NCBI RefSeq assembly: GCF_001884135.1
Contig: NZ_MAOC01000069.1
Coordinates: forward strand, 1 to 64,000
Direction of reading: 5' to 3'
DNA: 64,000 nucleotides
DNA from: Bacillus nitratireducens
GTDB lineage: Bacteria > Bacillota > Bacilli > Bacillales > Bacillaceae_G
Part shown: positions 25,443 through 34,303 of the stretch, piece by piece
How the letters are laid out: the number at the start of each line of letters is the position of its first letter
Numbering within the stretch: the first letter of the stretch is position 1
Program-made: the position numbers and the translations under genes
The notes under the pieces: generated by a model
Database searches by the model: none
Told to the model about the DNA's origin: nothing
What the model saw: the letters and a program-made list of their open reading frames with translations, nothing else

Positions 25443-26267
25443 TTAATACCTACGCAAATCCTTCAAAGTCTCCAATATATCATCTGTAAAGGCTGTACTA
25501 CCCTCTGTCTCTAAAACTCTGAAATATAAACTTCTTAAGAAGGCTCTAATATTTTGTACTAAAATATCATACTGAGGATGCGGGATGTCTTCAACAATTG
25601 CTATACTATGTAACCAGTTGCCCCACTCTTCTTCAGTTAAAAGATTTTGGTTTCGTAACGACATAATTGGCGCTACTAATCTCTCATCCTCAAAATGTAT
25701 GTATACGTAATCATTCAATCGAATCTTCTGACGAACAGCAGCTAATATTGCATATGAAAACTCACGATTTTGTATTGTACGTGCTAACGCATCTAGTGCA
25801 TCAGCCGCATGAGCCGTAGAATGTGCCCAACCTTTTCCTTCTACGTAACCTCTTACATCTTCTTCTAAATAGACATATTCCAGAACTTGTTCTGCTACAC
25901 TGTACAGTTGTTCTTCAGATAACAACGGTTCTCTTTCATGAACAGATAAAATAAGTGGCGGAATTAATACGGAGAATGCACGTTTAAATACAGAATCAGT
26001 TCCCTTTTCACCAATTTTATAAAATAAATAATCAGGACTAATCGCTTGTAACATTAATCCTCGTAATTCTTTTTGTCTAAATACATCATTTGTAATCCAT
26101 GTGTGAAGCGTACTATATATCAAATCATCACGTAATTCAGCATCAGGTGATCCGATATAATCTAGCATCCACTGTGCATATGGATATGCGTCTACGTCTT
26201 CTGGCACAGCATAATTATTATTTTTAATTTGTAGTAGTTCTTCTTTTAATTCTAGTACTTCTGTCAT
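25443..26267 (-). CDS. DUF2785 domain protein
   Basis: A 274-aa soluble, mostly helical protein. The pattern MLDYIGSPDAELRDDLIYSTLHTWI near residues 34-58 and KGWAHSTAHAADALDAL near 145-161 matches the DUF2785 family, a HEAT-like helical protein of unknown role. Two conserved histidines lie in WAHSTAHAAD. GGGACAGGGAA precedes the ATG. It is transcribed alone, downstream of the empty 26268-26544 stretch. Function is not known. Confidence 0.75.
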   Translation of the reverse strand: MTEVLELKEELLQIKNNNYAVPEDVDAYPYAQWMLDYIGSPDAELRDDLIYSTLHTWITNDVFRQKELRGLMLQAISPDYLFYKIGEKGTDSVFKRAFSVLIPPLILSVHEREPLLSEEQLYSVAEQVLEYVYLEEDVRGYVEGKGWAHSTAHAADALDALARTIQNREFSYAILAAVRQKIRLNDYVYIHFEDERLVAPIMSLRNQNLLTEEEWGNWLHSIAIVEDIPHPQYDILVQNIRAFLRSLYFRVLETEGSTAFTDDILETLKDLRRY

Positions 26268-26544
26268 TATATTCCCTGTCCCCTTTTTACGTTTTTTAAC
26301 TTATTTTCGCCTTATCCCCTGTAATTTCCCTCATAAAATCAAGTCAACTTTTAATATAGCTTTAGTCCCTATCTTTCTATGAACTTGATTCAATTATATA
26401 AAATTTCTCCCGAGAAATAAAAGGAAATACATTGGAACACCAAAGCTTCTCACTTTGTTTACATGCATTTCATGTAAGTTTAGGTTATAAAATAAAGTAT
26501 GTTTTTTCATTCATATTCAAACGTAGTTACAATCAAAATTCGAA

Positions 26545-27087
26545 TTATTTTAGAACTTGTTTAATAAATTTTGCTTTAGCTTTTGTGTATGCTTCTCTAT
26601 CTTGGTTAAACCTTTTAGCTAACTCTTGCTTTAAATTTGAATAATCATAAACTAATTGTGGATTTTCTCGTAAGCGGTTACGAAATAAAAGTTGTTGCTC
26701 CCATCGCTCAGTTCCTTTAACCATCAAATGCAGATGAGCTACACGCCTATTACTCTTCACTTTCACAAAGAACCTTCTCCAAGGTCTTTCATCTAATTCC
26801 GGGCCTACATAATGCCAATCATATATAGCCAATTTTGCTGAAATATCTAGTACTCTATCAAATGAGTCTGTTTCAGCCATTAGATCAATGATAGGTTTTG
26901 CAGATAAACCAGGTATGGATGTACTGCCTATATGTATTACTTTGCTAATACCGAGAGGAGTAAGTAGTTCATAAAGTTGCTGTTCTTCACATCGGCCTTT
27001 ATCTTGCCAATCAGGATTCGCATTAACTATCTCTACTGACTCATTCGCCCATACAGGCCAATCGTTCGGATTATCTTTTTTATCCAC
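26545..27087 (-). CDS. GrpB family protein (UPF0157)
   Basis: A 180-aa member of the GrpB family, related to nucleotidyltransferases. The motif HIGSTSIPGLSAKPIIDLM (residues ~55-73) carries the GS-x(n)-D active-site-like signature, and HLHLMVKGTERWEQQLLFRN is also typical. The start is likely GTG 27087, about 9 nt after AAAGGGG; the ATG three codons earlier is too close to that site. It lies 43 bp downstream of a uridine-kinase-like gene and is probably co-transcribed. Confidence 0.82.
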   Translation of the reverse strand: MDKKDNPNDWPVWANESVEIVNANPDWQDKGRCEEQQLYELLTPLGISKVIHIGSTSIPGLSAKPIIDLMAETDSFDRVLDISAKLAIYDWHYVGPELDERPWRRFFVKVKSNRRVAHLHLMVKGTERWEQQLLFRNRLRENPQLVYDYSNLKQELAKRFNQDREAYTKAKAKFIKQVLK

Positions 27088-27130
27088 CCAACACATCCCC
27101 TTTCACGAACTATTTGCTATATAAACGATT

Positions 27131-27799
27131 TTAAATTCCTTTAAATACAACTACCGGATCATCAAAATTACTATTCTGAAATATAACATTCGCACATTCT
27201 TTCGGATTATGCTCATCTATATACATCTTACAAGCCGCATGATATCTGTTTATAAACATTTTCTCTGCTTCTTCATAACTTCCAAAAGCTTTAGTCTCCC
27301 GATTTGCACCACGTTTTCTCGCAATCTCAAAATCTGTATCTACGAAAATTTTATAATCAAATAGATACTCAATTTCTTTTTTCAATAAAAATGTTCCATC
27401 TACTATTAGCACCATATTTGGCGGTGCCACTAGCGGCGTATTATATACAGGGATGTCCGTTATTAAGTTATGAGAAATCGTTTCATAGTGCAAATTCCCG
27501 TTAGGTCCTAAAGGCTTTAATAGCCTTTCTTTGAAAGCTGTATAATCGTGTGCATCTTCATAATACCCTCTTGCTGATTCTTTGCCTTGTGTATAGCGAA
27601 TCACTCTCGGGTTATGAAAATCATCAATGCTTGCGCGTGTTGCTTGTACTCCTCGTTTTATCATTTCCTCTGCCAGTTCATTTGCAAATGTTGTCTTTCC
27701 TGAAGCTGTTATACCACTTACTCCAACTCTTATTGGATGGGTTAAGTTTAATTTAAAAATATGATCTACAATGTTTTTAATACGTTGTTTTCGGAGCAT
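27131..27799 (-). CDS. Uridine kinase-like P-loop NTPase
   Basis: A 222-aa P-loop kinase. The Walker A motif is GITASGKTT (residues ~28-36). RASIDDFHNPR provides the acidic base-side residues, and the lid has FEIARKRGANRE. Family members phosphorylate nucleosides or related hydroxyl groups, and this shorter version is common in Bacillus and annotated as uridine kinase family. ACAGGAGGGAATG precedes the ATG. It is the first gene of the two-gene unit with GrpB. Confidence 0.82.
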   Translation of the reverse strand: MLRKQRIKNIVDHIFKLNLTHPIRVGVSGITASGKTTFANELAEEMIKRGVQATRASIDDFHNPRVIRYTQGKESARGYYEDAHDYTAFKERLLKPLGPNGNLHYETISHNLITDIPVYNTPLVAPPNMVLIVDGTFLLKKEIEYLFDYKIFVDTDFEIARKRGANRETKAFGSYEEAEKMFINRYHAACKMYIDEHNPKECANVIFQNSNFDDPVVVFKGI

Positions 27800-27921
27800 G
27801 ACATTCCCTCCTGTAATTCTGTTTACATAATAAAATTATAATAAATAAACTTCATCAATGTTTGTTGGTAAGTCGATATTTTGAAAAATCATTGATATAT
27901 TTTTATTGAATTATATTTTCC

Positions 27922-28665
27922 TTACTTCCCCTTAAACCCTCGATACAAAGCAGTCCGTAATTCTTGCTTGTATTCCTCGATTTCTGGCATATCGAGTTCT
28001 TCCGCTAATCGAATTGCTAATTCAATATCATACGGTACACGTACGAGTTGAATAGAAAAACTCGCTGCTTCTTTTTCATTGTAAGTTCCTTCGAAAATTA
28101 AATAGGAAGCTTGTGTAATTTCAAGAGGATTTCCTACGCTACCAGCATTACATAACGTTTTCCCTCTAAAATTTTGCACATACGCCTGGTGAACGTCACC
28201 GTAGCAAACGACATCTGGTTTTCTTTCCCCTTCTATATTCTCTGTGAGCTCACTATTTTCGAACATACTAATACGCTCTTCTCTTGTTGCATGTGGTTGA
28301 ATTCTTTCATATAAACTTCTTGGTGAAGCGTGGAACATACGAATGAGTTTGCCGCTCATAAAAAATTCGATTGAAAATGGTAAGCTTCTTAAATACTCAT
28401 TTTGTTCTTCTGACAATTGTTTTTGATGCCATTTTAACGATTCAAATTCAGTCGGTTTTGTAATGAAATCATCCCAGTTCCCCATAACAACTCCTTCACA
28501 CTCTTTACGAATGATTTCAATTACTTCGCTAGAATGAGGACCCTTTCCTACTAAATCTCCAAGACAAATAATGCGCTCGATTCCTCTTAATTTAATATCT
28601 TTCAGCACAGATTCTAATGCCGGAATATTACCATGAACATCTGAAATTACCGCTATTTTATCCAA
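27922..28665 (-). CDS. Metallophosphoesterase family protein
   Basis: A 247-aa calcineurin-like phosphoesterase. Metal ligands are visible in order: ISDVHGN (D-x-H, residues 8-10), CLGDLVGKGP (GD), VMGNWDD (GN), then FHASP and CYGDVHQAYVQNF (GD-H). This matches the DevT/YfcE-like single-domain type that hydrolyses phosphodiesters. The start is a TTG at 28665, with GGAGGGG 6-7 nt upstream. It is the last gene of an operon with an APH-type kinase (13 bp away) and a VOC protein. Confidence 0.88.
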   Translation of the reverse strand: MDKIAVISDVHGNIPALESVLKDIKLRGIERIICLGDLVGKGPHSSEVIEIIRKECEGVVMGNWDDFITKPTEFESLKWHQKQLSEEQNEYLRSLPFSIEFFMSGKLIRMFHASPRSLYERIQPHATREERISMFENSELTENIEGERKPDVVCYGDVHQAYVQNFRGKTLCNAGSVGNPLEITQASYLIFEGTYNEKEAASFSIQLVRVPYDIELAIRLAEELDMPEIEEYKQELRTALYRGFKGK

Positions 28666-28678
28666 ATGAACCCCTCCA

Positions 28679-29617
28679 TTATCTATTGTTTATTATATCC
28701 ACATGATGTGATTGATACCATTTCGGAATATAGGATGAAAAATGATTATGATCTTCTAAAATTCTGTTTAATCTCTCTTTCATATCATCTACTAAATGTG
28801 GCGTGCTTCGGTTTGTCCATACGATATCCGCTGGGAATGTCATTGCTGCATATAATGAATACAGTTTCCAAAAATGAAGTGAAGGTTCACCTCCGCAATA
28901 ACCGTGAACTTGACCAACCGCAAATGGTTTGCTTATTCTTGTAGTAAAAATCGCTACGTTATAAAAATCGTGTATTGGATCGCCAAAATCATATCCACCA
29001 AAATCGATAACGATAAACTCCTTATTGTGAATCATACTATTTGCTGGGTGGTAATCATCGTGTAAAAATGTGATAGGACGATTTTTCAATAAGTCTTTAT
29101 GATCCTCTACAAAGGTTGATACTGGCTTCATATCGAGAAAGTCTACCTCAAAGTCTGCTAATGCTTTCAAGTATCTCTCATACTTGTTCCACCGAAACGT
29201 TTCCCACGAACCAATGACATTCTCTTTTTCTATTGCATGAATTCTCTTTAAAACTTCTCCAGCTCTTTTCCCCGCAGCATACTGCTCTTTCACCGATAAC
29301 TTACCTAAACTCTCTTCTCCATTTACACCGTTAATCCATTCAAATATTTGAACGCATTTATTTAATTCTTCGAGTCTTATGAAATGAATTAATTTTGGCG
29401 TCGGGATATGTAATGACTCCAACTGTTTCATATACGTATATTCTTCTTGTTTTCGTTCAAAATTAGCAGAATCACACACTTTGACAAAATACGTTTCTCG
29501 ATTCTCTAATTCAACTTTATATTTCTCTTCATGTGAAAACCCTTTTGTAATAGATGTACATTTCACAATACGAGGACACTCTATTTTTCTCTCTATCTCT
29601 CTTAAAATTTCTTCCAC
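28679..29617 (-). CDS. Aminoglycoside phosphotransferase-family kinase
   Basis: A 312-aa small-molecule kinase. The APH fold signatures are FLHDDYHPANSMI (catalytic loop, HxDxxxxN) and VIDFGGYDFGDPIHDFYN (the DFG-like metal site). A lysine-bearing strand YFVKVCD and a glutamate helix precede them. The substrate is unknown, and antibiotic resistance cannot be assumed. The start is GTG 29617, because GAGGTG lies just upstream and includes an earlier GTG at 29626. It is the middle gene of a VOC-APH-phosphoesterase operon. Confidence 0.83.
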   Translation of the reverse strand: MEEILREIERKIECPRIVKCTSITKGFSHEEKYKVELENRETYFVKVCDSANFERKQEEYTYMKQLESLHIPTPKLIHFIRLEELNKCVQIFEWINGVNGEESLGKLSVKEQYAAGKRAGEVLKRIHAIEKENVIGSWETFRWNKYERYLKALADFEVDFLDMKPVSTFVEDHKDLLKNRPITFLHDDYHPANSMIHNKEFIVIDFGGYDFGDPIHDFYNVAIFTTRISKPFAVGQVHGYCGGEPSLHFWKLYSLYAAMTFPADIVWTNRSTPHLVDDMKERLNRILEDHNHFSSYIPKWYQSHHVDIINNR

Positions 29618-29628
29618 AAAGTTCACCT

Positions 29629-30429
29629 CTATTCATATATGTACAAACTACCTAGCACTTCATGCTCTCGTTTATTTTCACCTTTAAACTCCACTGCAAA
29701 TGGATATTCGCCATGATGATTCAAACGTTCTAGTACTAGCCCTTCTCCAATTGGTTCACAAAACTGCACATGAATGTCACCAAACGATACACTTTGACAT
29801 TCCGCATTCCATTCTTCATTTTTTACGACTGAGCTTGCAGTTAGCTCCATTACTTTTTTCCATTTCCGCACTGTTTCTCGAACGCTTTTCACCGCATAAT
29901 GAATCGTTTCAATTTCTTGTACTTTGTTTTTATGTTCAGTGATTGTTCCTATGTTACATAAATCGTTTCTTCTTTCTTCATCCGTTTCATTCCACTGTAT
30001 AAAGAAAGGTAATTTCGGTCCACTTTCTTCCTGCTTTACAAATAACATTTTCCATTCTAAAAGACGGCCATCTTTTCTCACACGTTTCCCTTCGAATGGT
30101 CCAATCGTTTGTAAGCCATGTTTGCTTAAATTCACTGCTAGTTCTTCAATTTCATTTGTTCGAATTGCGATTTGTAGCATCCCTTCTCCATTTTGCAATT
30201 TAACAACCGTTTCCTGCACTAATGGATTTTCTGCTTCTTTCGCTTTTTCTTCATGCTGAACTGCTAAAAATTCTATATATGATAAATCAAAATAACATAA
30301 ACTATTCCAAGTACCCCAGTTCGTATGCTCTCCGCCTAGTGCAGTATGAAATCCAAGCTCCTGCATTTGTTTTGCCGCTTCCTCTGGTGTACCATGCACT
30401 GCATGAACAAGATGGTCAAATGCTAACAT
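29629..30429 (-). CDS. VOC family protein (glyoxalase-like domain)
   Basis: A 266-aa protein with two vicinal-oxygen-chelate-like halves. The first begins FDHLVHAVHGTPEEAAKQMQELGF, the second with IETIHYAVKSVRETVRKWKKVM. His5/His9 and Glu residues may bind a metal. It fits the Glyoxalase_3-type proteins of Bacillus. AAAGGGGAG ~8 nt upstream sets the start at 30429, not the ATG eight codons earlier. It is the first gene of the operon with the APH-type kinase and the phosphoesterase. Substrate unknown. Confidence 0.8.
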   Translation of the reverse strand: MLAFDHLVHAVHGTPEEAAKQMQELGFHTALGGEHTNWGTWNSLCYFDLSYIEFLAVQHEEKAKEAENPLVQETVVKLQNGEGMLQIAIRTNEIEELAVNLSKHGLQTIGPFEGKRVRKDGRLLEWKMLFVKQEESGPKLPFFIQWNETDEERRNDLCNIGTITEHKNKVQEIETIHYAVKSVRETVRKWKKVMELTASSVVKNEEWNAECQSVSFGDIHVQFCEPIGEGLVLERLNHHGEYPFAVEFKGENKREHEVLGSLYIYE

Positions 30430-30509
30430 ATTCTTTCTCCCCTTTCTCTCCATCCTTTTATTGTATATTTTATTTTTCTTTCATTCAATTCAAAAACTTT
30501 AAAACCTAG

Positions 30510-30539
30510 TTGATTTATACGATTAATATGTATTATAAT
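30510..30539 (+). promoter_or_regulatory. Sigma-A-like promoter of the TauE gene
   Basis: TTGATT (30510-30515) and TATAAT (30534-30539), spacer 18 bp. The predicted transcript would begin near 30546 and immediately meet the leader hairpin at 30576. Confidence 0.65.
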
Positions 30540-30575
30540 AAAACAAATTTAATTATTGCTGATTGGAAAAACCAA

Positions 30576-30609
30576 AGGCACTTTTCTCATACGGGAAAAG
30601 TGTCTTTTT
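30576..30609 (+). terminator. Leader terminator-like hairpin before the TauE gene
   Basis: AGGCACTTTTC and GAAAAGTGTCT pair over 11 bp (one G-T), then TTTTTC. It lies about 30 nt after the predicted promoter and 27 nt before the start codon of the exporter gene, so it must be read through for expression. Candidate attenuator. Confidence 0.6.
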
Positions 30610-30635
30610 CATTTATTATTACAGGGGGATTATTT

Positions 30636-31538
30636 ATGCAGAAATTAATTGTCTTTGCTATTATCGGATTTTTCGCTCAATTGATCGATGGTGCACTTGG
30701 TATGGCGTACGGGGTAACGTCTACCTCACTATTATTAATGTTTGGTATCGCACCAGCCGTTGCATCGGCATCAGTTCATTTAGCTGAAGTTGTTACAACT
30801 GCCGCTTCTGGTGCATCTCACATCAAATTTGGAAACGTTGATAAATATACAGTTTCTAGGCTTACATTACCAGGAGCAATTGGCGCATTTATTGGGGCAT
30901 GTTTTTTAAGCAATTTACCTGGTGATGTAATTAAACCGTACATTTCCATATTTTTATTTACTTTAGGGGTTTATATTTTATTACGATTCCTCATTCAAAA
31001 ACAAATTGTTGCTTCAAATAAACGTATGTCTGCAAAACAACTTGTACCACTTGGCTTATTCGCTGGATTCGTCGATTCAACTGGTGGTGGTGGCTGGGGG
31101 CCGATTACGACACCTGTTCTTCTTGCAAGAGGAAATGAAGCTAGAAAAGTTATTGGATCTGTAGATACGAGTGAATTTCCTGTTTCACTCGCTGCAACGA
31201 TTGGCTTTTTCATTTCACTTGGCTGGGAACAAGTAAGCTGGGTTTGGGTATTTTCTCTCATGCTCGGTGGTATCGTTGCGGCACCAATCGCTGCATGGCT
31301 AGTACGCATCGTTCCTTCTCATTTACTTGGCGTATTAGTTGGTGGCCTTATAATCTTTACAAACATTCGTACACTACTTACTACATTTAAAGTGGATCCA
31401 ACTATTATTTCACTATCTTACGTTGCAGTTGGTCTTGTCGTTATTATTTCTATTTTCATTGCTGTTCGTAATCATTCCAATCGTTCTAACGAATCGACAG
31501 CTGGCTATCCGAAAGATCAAAAACAAATGCTACCATAA
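30636..31538 (+). CDS. Sulfite exporter TauE/SafE family permease
   Basis: A 300-aa membrane protein with about eight helices. Two TSUP-family repeats are visible: GFFAQLIDGALGMAYGVTSTSLL at the N-terminus and GLFAGFVDSTGGGGWGPITTPVLL in the middle, both with the D-G/S-x-x-G-G-G/W signature. These permeases move sulfur-containing anions such as sulfite or sulfonates. GGGGGAT ~6 nt upstream sets ATG 30636 as start. The transcript leader contains a terminator-like hairpin. There is no sulfur-metabolism gene nearby to fix the substrate. Confidence 0.88.
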   Translation: MQKLIVFAIIGFFAQLIDGALGMAYGVTSTSLLLMFGIAPAVASASVHLAEVVTTAASGASHIKFGNVDKYTVSRLTLPGAIGAFIGACFLSNLPGDVIKPYISIFLFTLGVYILLRFLIQKQIVASNKRMSAKQLVPLGLFAGFVDSTGGGGWGPITTPVLLARGNEARKVIGSVDTSEFPVSLAATIGFFISLGWEQVSWVWVFSLMLGGIVAAPIAAWLVRIVPSHLLGVLVGGLIIFTNIRTLLTTFKVDPTIISLSYVAVGLVVIISIFIAVRNHSNRSNESTAGYPKDQKQMLP

Positions 31539-31547
31539 TTAATAATA

Positions 31548-31580
31548 ATACCGCCCGATTTACTTCGAGCGGTATCTTTT
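31548..31580. terminator. Bidirectional terminator
   Basis: ATACCGC and GCGGTAT (7 bp, 14-nt loop) with CTTTTATTT on the plus side, between convergent genes. Confidence 0.75.
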
Positions 31581-32028
31581 ATTTATCTATTTTCCAATTG
31601 ATCATCGTTTCAGTACTATTTACTCTTTTCATATGTAATTTCTCTAATACACGAATGGAGCTATAGTTATCAAGGAGTGTCTCTGCTGTAATCGTTTCCA
31701 CTTCGCCTGTTTGAAAAGCCCATTTCATTAATTCACTAACTGCTTCTGTTGCATAACCTTTATTCCAATATTTCTCAATAAATCCGTAACCAATTTCTAC
31801 CGTATGTTCCTCGTTTGGTTTCCCTTTAAATCCTATATCACCTAGAACTACGTCATCCTCTTCTCGAATAACATACCACGGTCCCCACGGTAATGAAGCC
31901 GCATCTCGTTTCACATTTTCTATATATCCTACCATATGCGGACCACTATTGTATCCTTGATTATCCGCAATTTGAATCCATTCTTCTGTACACGGTACTA
32001 TATGTAATCTTTCCGTTTCTAATTTCAT
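31579..32028 (-). CDS. GNAT family N-acetyltransferase (RimJ/RimL-like)
   Basis: A 149-aa acetyltransferase. The motif IEKYWNKGYATEAVSELMKWAF (residues ~82-103) is the acetyl-CoA-binding helix of RimJ/RimL-type enzymes, and the C-terminal SSIRVLEKLHMKRV is the matching motif B. A signal AAGGGGATATC precedes the ATG. It is monocistronic, convergent with TauE. The acceptor is unknown. Confidence 0.85.
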   Translation of the reverse strand: MKLETERLHIVPCTEEWIQIADNQGYNSGPHMVGYIENVKRDAASLPWGPWYVIREEDDVVLGDIGFKGKPNEEHTVEIGYGFIEKYWNKGYATEAVSELMKWAFQTGEVETITAETLLDNYSSIRVLEKLHMKRVNSTETMINWKIDK

Positions 32029-32411
32029 AATGATATCCCCTTTTCAATTAAACAATACCTCAATTTTATCAGAAATAAAAAGAATATTCATTCTATTTAT
32101 CGGATTTATACTTATTATTTGAATCGAATTTAAGGAATAATCCCCTTCTGATAGTTATGTCGAATTATATTTTCTGAATTTTCTTTTAATTTTAAAGGGT
32201 TTTTCATTATTTTTTGCGAAACATTTGTATAACAATTTTTTCTTTGCTTATTGCTACATAATAGTAGGTTCGGGTGGAGTTATGCAAGCGTTTCCTATAC
32301 AATAACCGATATTTTTTGACTTTTCCTAACAAAATTCCTTGCAATATATTCAGAAAGTCATTACAATTGCCATATATTAAATATCTTAGCAATATATAAA
32401 TCCTCATCAAT
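32029..32411. other. Intergenic region upstream of the lysine riboswitch
   Basis: A 380-bp AT-rich stretch between divergent transcription units. It must hold the promoters of the acetyltransferase and of the riboswitch-led permease transcript. A 67-codon minus-strand frame (32207-32410) lacks a convincing ribosome binding site and any recognisable motif, and I do not consider it a gene. Confidence 0.5.
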
Positions 32412-32602
32412 CCGATGAGGTAGAGGTTGCGACTTTTAAAAGTAAAATGGACGAGACACAGAGAATGTCACTGACTCCGTTTGAAAGGAAAAGTTGCCGA
32501 AGTTTATATTTCTTCTCTGGAAATATGAGCTGGGGCTGTCTCCGAAAGGAACAGAACTGTCACGTTTACAAAATTACCGTGTAAACGTGGGGTGCTATCT
32601 TA
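32412..32602 (+). promoter_or_regulatory. Lysine riboswitch (L box)
   Basis: The conserved L-box blocks appear in order: GATGAGGTAGAGGTTGCGAC, TTTGAAAGGAAAAGTTGCC with GAAG, CTGGGGCTGTCTCCGAAAGG, GAACTGTCACG and the closing GGGGTGCTATCT. They span ~190 nt as in known class members. It sits 115 bp upstream of a LysP-like permease and is followed by a terminator, so lysine binding should stop transcription of the permease. Confidence 0.95.
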
Positions 32603-32640
32603 ACGGAAGGGTATGATGGGGTGGTTATTTGTGAAACGTT

Positions 32641-32667
32641 CCGCCTAATTACTTTGGCGGTTTTTTG
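32641..32667 (+). terminator. Expression-platform terminator of the lysine riboswitch
   Basis: CCGCC...GGCGG stem then TTTTTTG, 38 nt after the last L-box motif and 50 nt before the permease start. It is the OFF switch when lysine is bound. Confidence 0.85.
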
Positions 32668-32717
32668 TATTTTTCTCCCCCGCTCCTTCCTAACCTACAA
32701 GAAAAGGAGTGTTGAAC

Positions 32718-34184
32718 ATGAATAGCGCAACAAATCAATCTACCTCTAAAACGCAAACTACACAAGGACAAGGTGAATTAAAACGCGGATTAAAATCTCG
32801 TCACCTTACGATGATTTCTCTCGGTGGTACAATCGGTACCGGATTATTTCTTGCCAGTGGTGGTGTTATCCATTCAGCTGGTCCTGGCGGTGCATTAGTC
32901 GCATATGCCGCAATTGGAATTATGGTTTATTTTTTAATGACAAGCTTAGCAGAACTCGCAGCTTACATGCCTGTTACTGGATCTTTTAGCACTTATGCAA
33001 CAAAATTTGTTGATCCATCACTTGGTTTTGCACTTGGATGGAATTATTGGTATAACTGGGCGATTACGATCGCTGCTGAACTAGCGGCCGTAACATTAAT
33101 TATGAAATTTTGGTTCCCAGATACCCCTTCTCTTATTTGGAGTGGACTTTGTTTAGCTATTATTTTTCTCTTAAACTATTTATCTGTTAAAGGTTTTGGT
33201 GAATCTGAATATTGGTTCGCACTTATTAAAGTCGTTACTATTATTATCTTTTTAATTGTCGGTTTTATGATGATTTTTGGAATTATGGGCGGTGAAGCTG
33301 TTGGTTTTAAAAACTTCACTGTTGCAGATGCACCATTTAATGGCGGCATCATGGCAATTATCGGTGTATTTATGGCAGCTGGTTTCTCATTCCAAGGAAC
33401 TGAATTATTAGGAGTGGCTGCTGGTGAAACTGCTGATCCAGAACGCAATATTCCGAAAGCAATTCGTTCTATCTTTTGGCGCATTATATTATTCTACATT
33501 TTAGCAATTCTTGTTATCGGTTTATTAATTCCTTATACGACTGATAGCCTTGCAGCAAGTGATGTTACAGTAAGTCCATTTACACTAGTATTTGAAAAAG
33601 CGGGCGTTGCCTTCGCTGCTTCTGTTATGAACGCTGTTATTTTAACTGCAGTTCTATCTGCTGGTAACTCTGGAATGTACGCATCAACTCGTATGCTTTG
33701 GGATTTAGCTCGTCAAGGAAAAGCACCAAAGTTCTTAGGCAAATTAGATAGCCGCGGTGTACCTGTTAACGCATTAATCGCAACATCAGTAGTTGGTAGC
33801 GTCGCTTTCATCGCTTCTTTATACGGTGACGGTGTTGTATACATTTGGTTATTAAATGCTTCTGGAATGTCAGGGTTTATTGCTTGGGTAGGAATTGCTA
33901 TTAGTCATTACCGTTTCCGAAAAGCTTATGTTGCACAAGGAAAAGATTTAAAAGATTTACCGTATAGAGCAAAATGGTTCCCGTTCGGTCCAATCTTTGC
34001 ATTTACACTTTGTGTTATCGTTATTTTAGGACAAAACTACGGCGCATTTATGGGAGCATCTATCGATTGGAACGGTGTACTCGTTTCTTATATCGGTTTA
34101 CCACTCTTCTTAGTACTATGGTTAGGATATAAATTTACTAAGAAAACGAAAGTAATTCCACTTGATAAATGTGAACTAAAATAG
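32718..34184 (+). CDS. lysP: Lysine-specific permease, APC family
   Basis: A 488-aa amino acid:H+ symporter with twelve hydrophobic segments. The consensus SLGGTIGTGLFLASGG in helix 1 and the later GVFMAAGFSFQGTELLGVAAGE match the amino acid transporter group including LysP. The specific assignment rests on the lysine riboswitch directly upstream, which makes lysine import the expected function. AAAGGAGT ~7 nt upstream gives ATG 32718 as start; a GTG three codons earlier overlaps the ribosome binding site. It ends with a strong terminator. It is regulated by transcription attenuation through lysine. Confidence 0.93.
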   Translation: MNSATNQSTSKTQTTQGQGELKRGLKSRHLTMISLGGTIGTGLFLASGGVIHSAGPGGALVAYAAIGIMVYFLMTSLAELAAYMPVTGSFSTYATKFVDPSLGFALGWNYWYNWAITIAAELAAVTLIMKFWFPDTPSLIWSGLCLAIIFLLNYLSVKGFGESEYWFALIKVVTIIIFLIVGFMMIFGIMGGEAVGFKNFTVADAPFNGGIMAIIGVFMAAGFSFQGTELLGVAAGETADPERNIPKAIRSIFWRIILFYILAILVIGLLIPYTTDSLAASDVTVSPFTLVFEKAGVAFAASVMNAVILTAVLSAGNSGMYASTRMLWDLARQGKAPKFLGKLDSRGVPVNALIATSVVGSVAFIASLYGDGVVYIWLLNASGMSGFIAWVGIAISHYRFRKAYVAQGKDLKDLPYRAKWFPFGPIFAFTLCVIVILGQNYGAFMGASIDWNGVLVSYIGLPLFLVLWLGYKFTKKTKVIPLDKCELK

Positions 34185-34192
34185 AGTATAGC

Positions 34193-34228
34193 AAAACGAG
34201 CAAACAAATTTGTTTGCTCGTTTTTTTA
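34193..34228 (+). terminator. Rho-independent terminator of lysP
   Basis: ACGAGCAAACAAA/TTTGTTTGCTCGT perfect palindrome with TTTTTTT following. Confidence 0.92.
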
Positions 34229-34303
34229 TTACAATCCCATTTACTTCCCTATTTCTTATCTTTTTGCAATAATAAAGTAAATACACTTAAAGGTTGGGAT
34301 CAC

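Noticed and set aside
26432-26644. Plus-strand frame overlapping the GrpB gene end
   Set aside because: It is mostly antisense to the GrpB gene with no ribosome binding site.
28679-29617. Aminoglycoside resistance by this APH-type kinase (also 61509-62387)
   Set aside because: The APH fold covers many metabolic kinases; nothing in the context indicates antibiotic modification.
32207-32410. 67-codon minus-strand frame upstream of the lysine riboswitch
   Set aside because: No ribosome binding site, no recognisable domain, and it overlaps the promoter region and the start of the L box.
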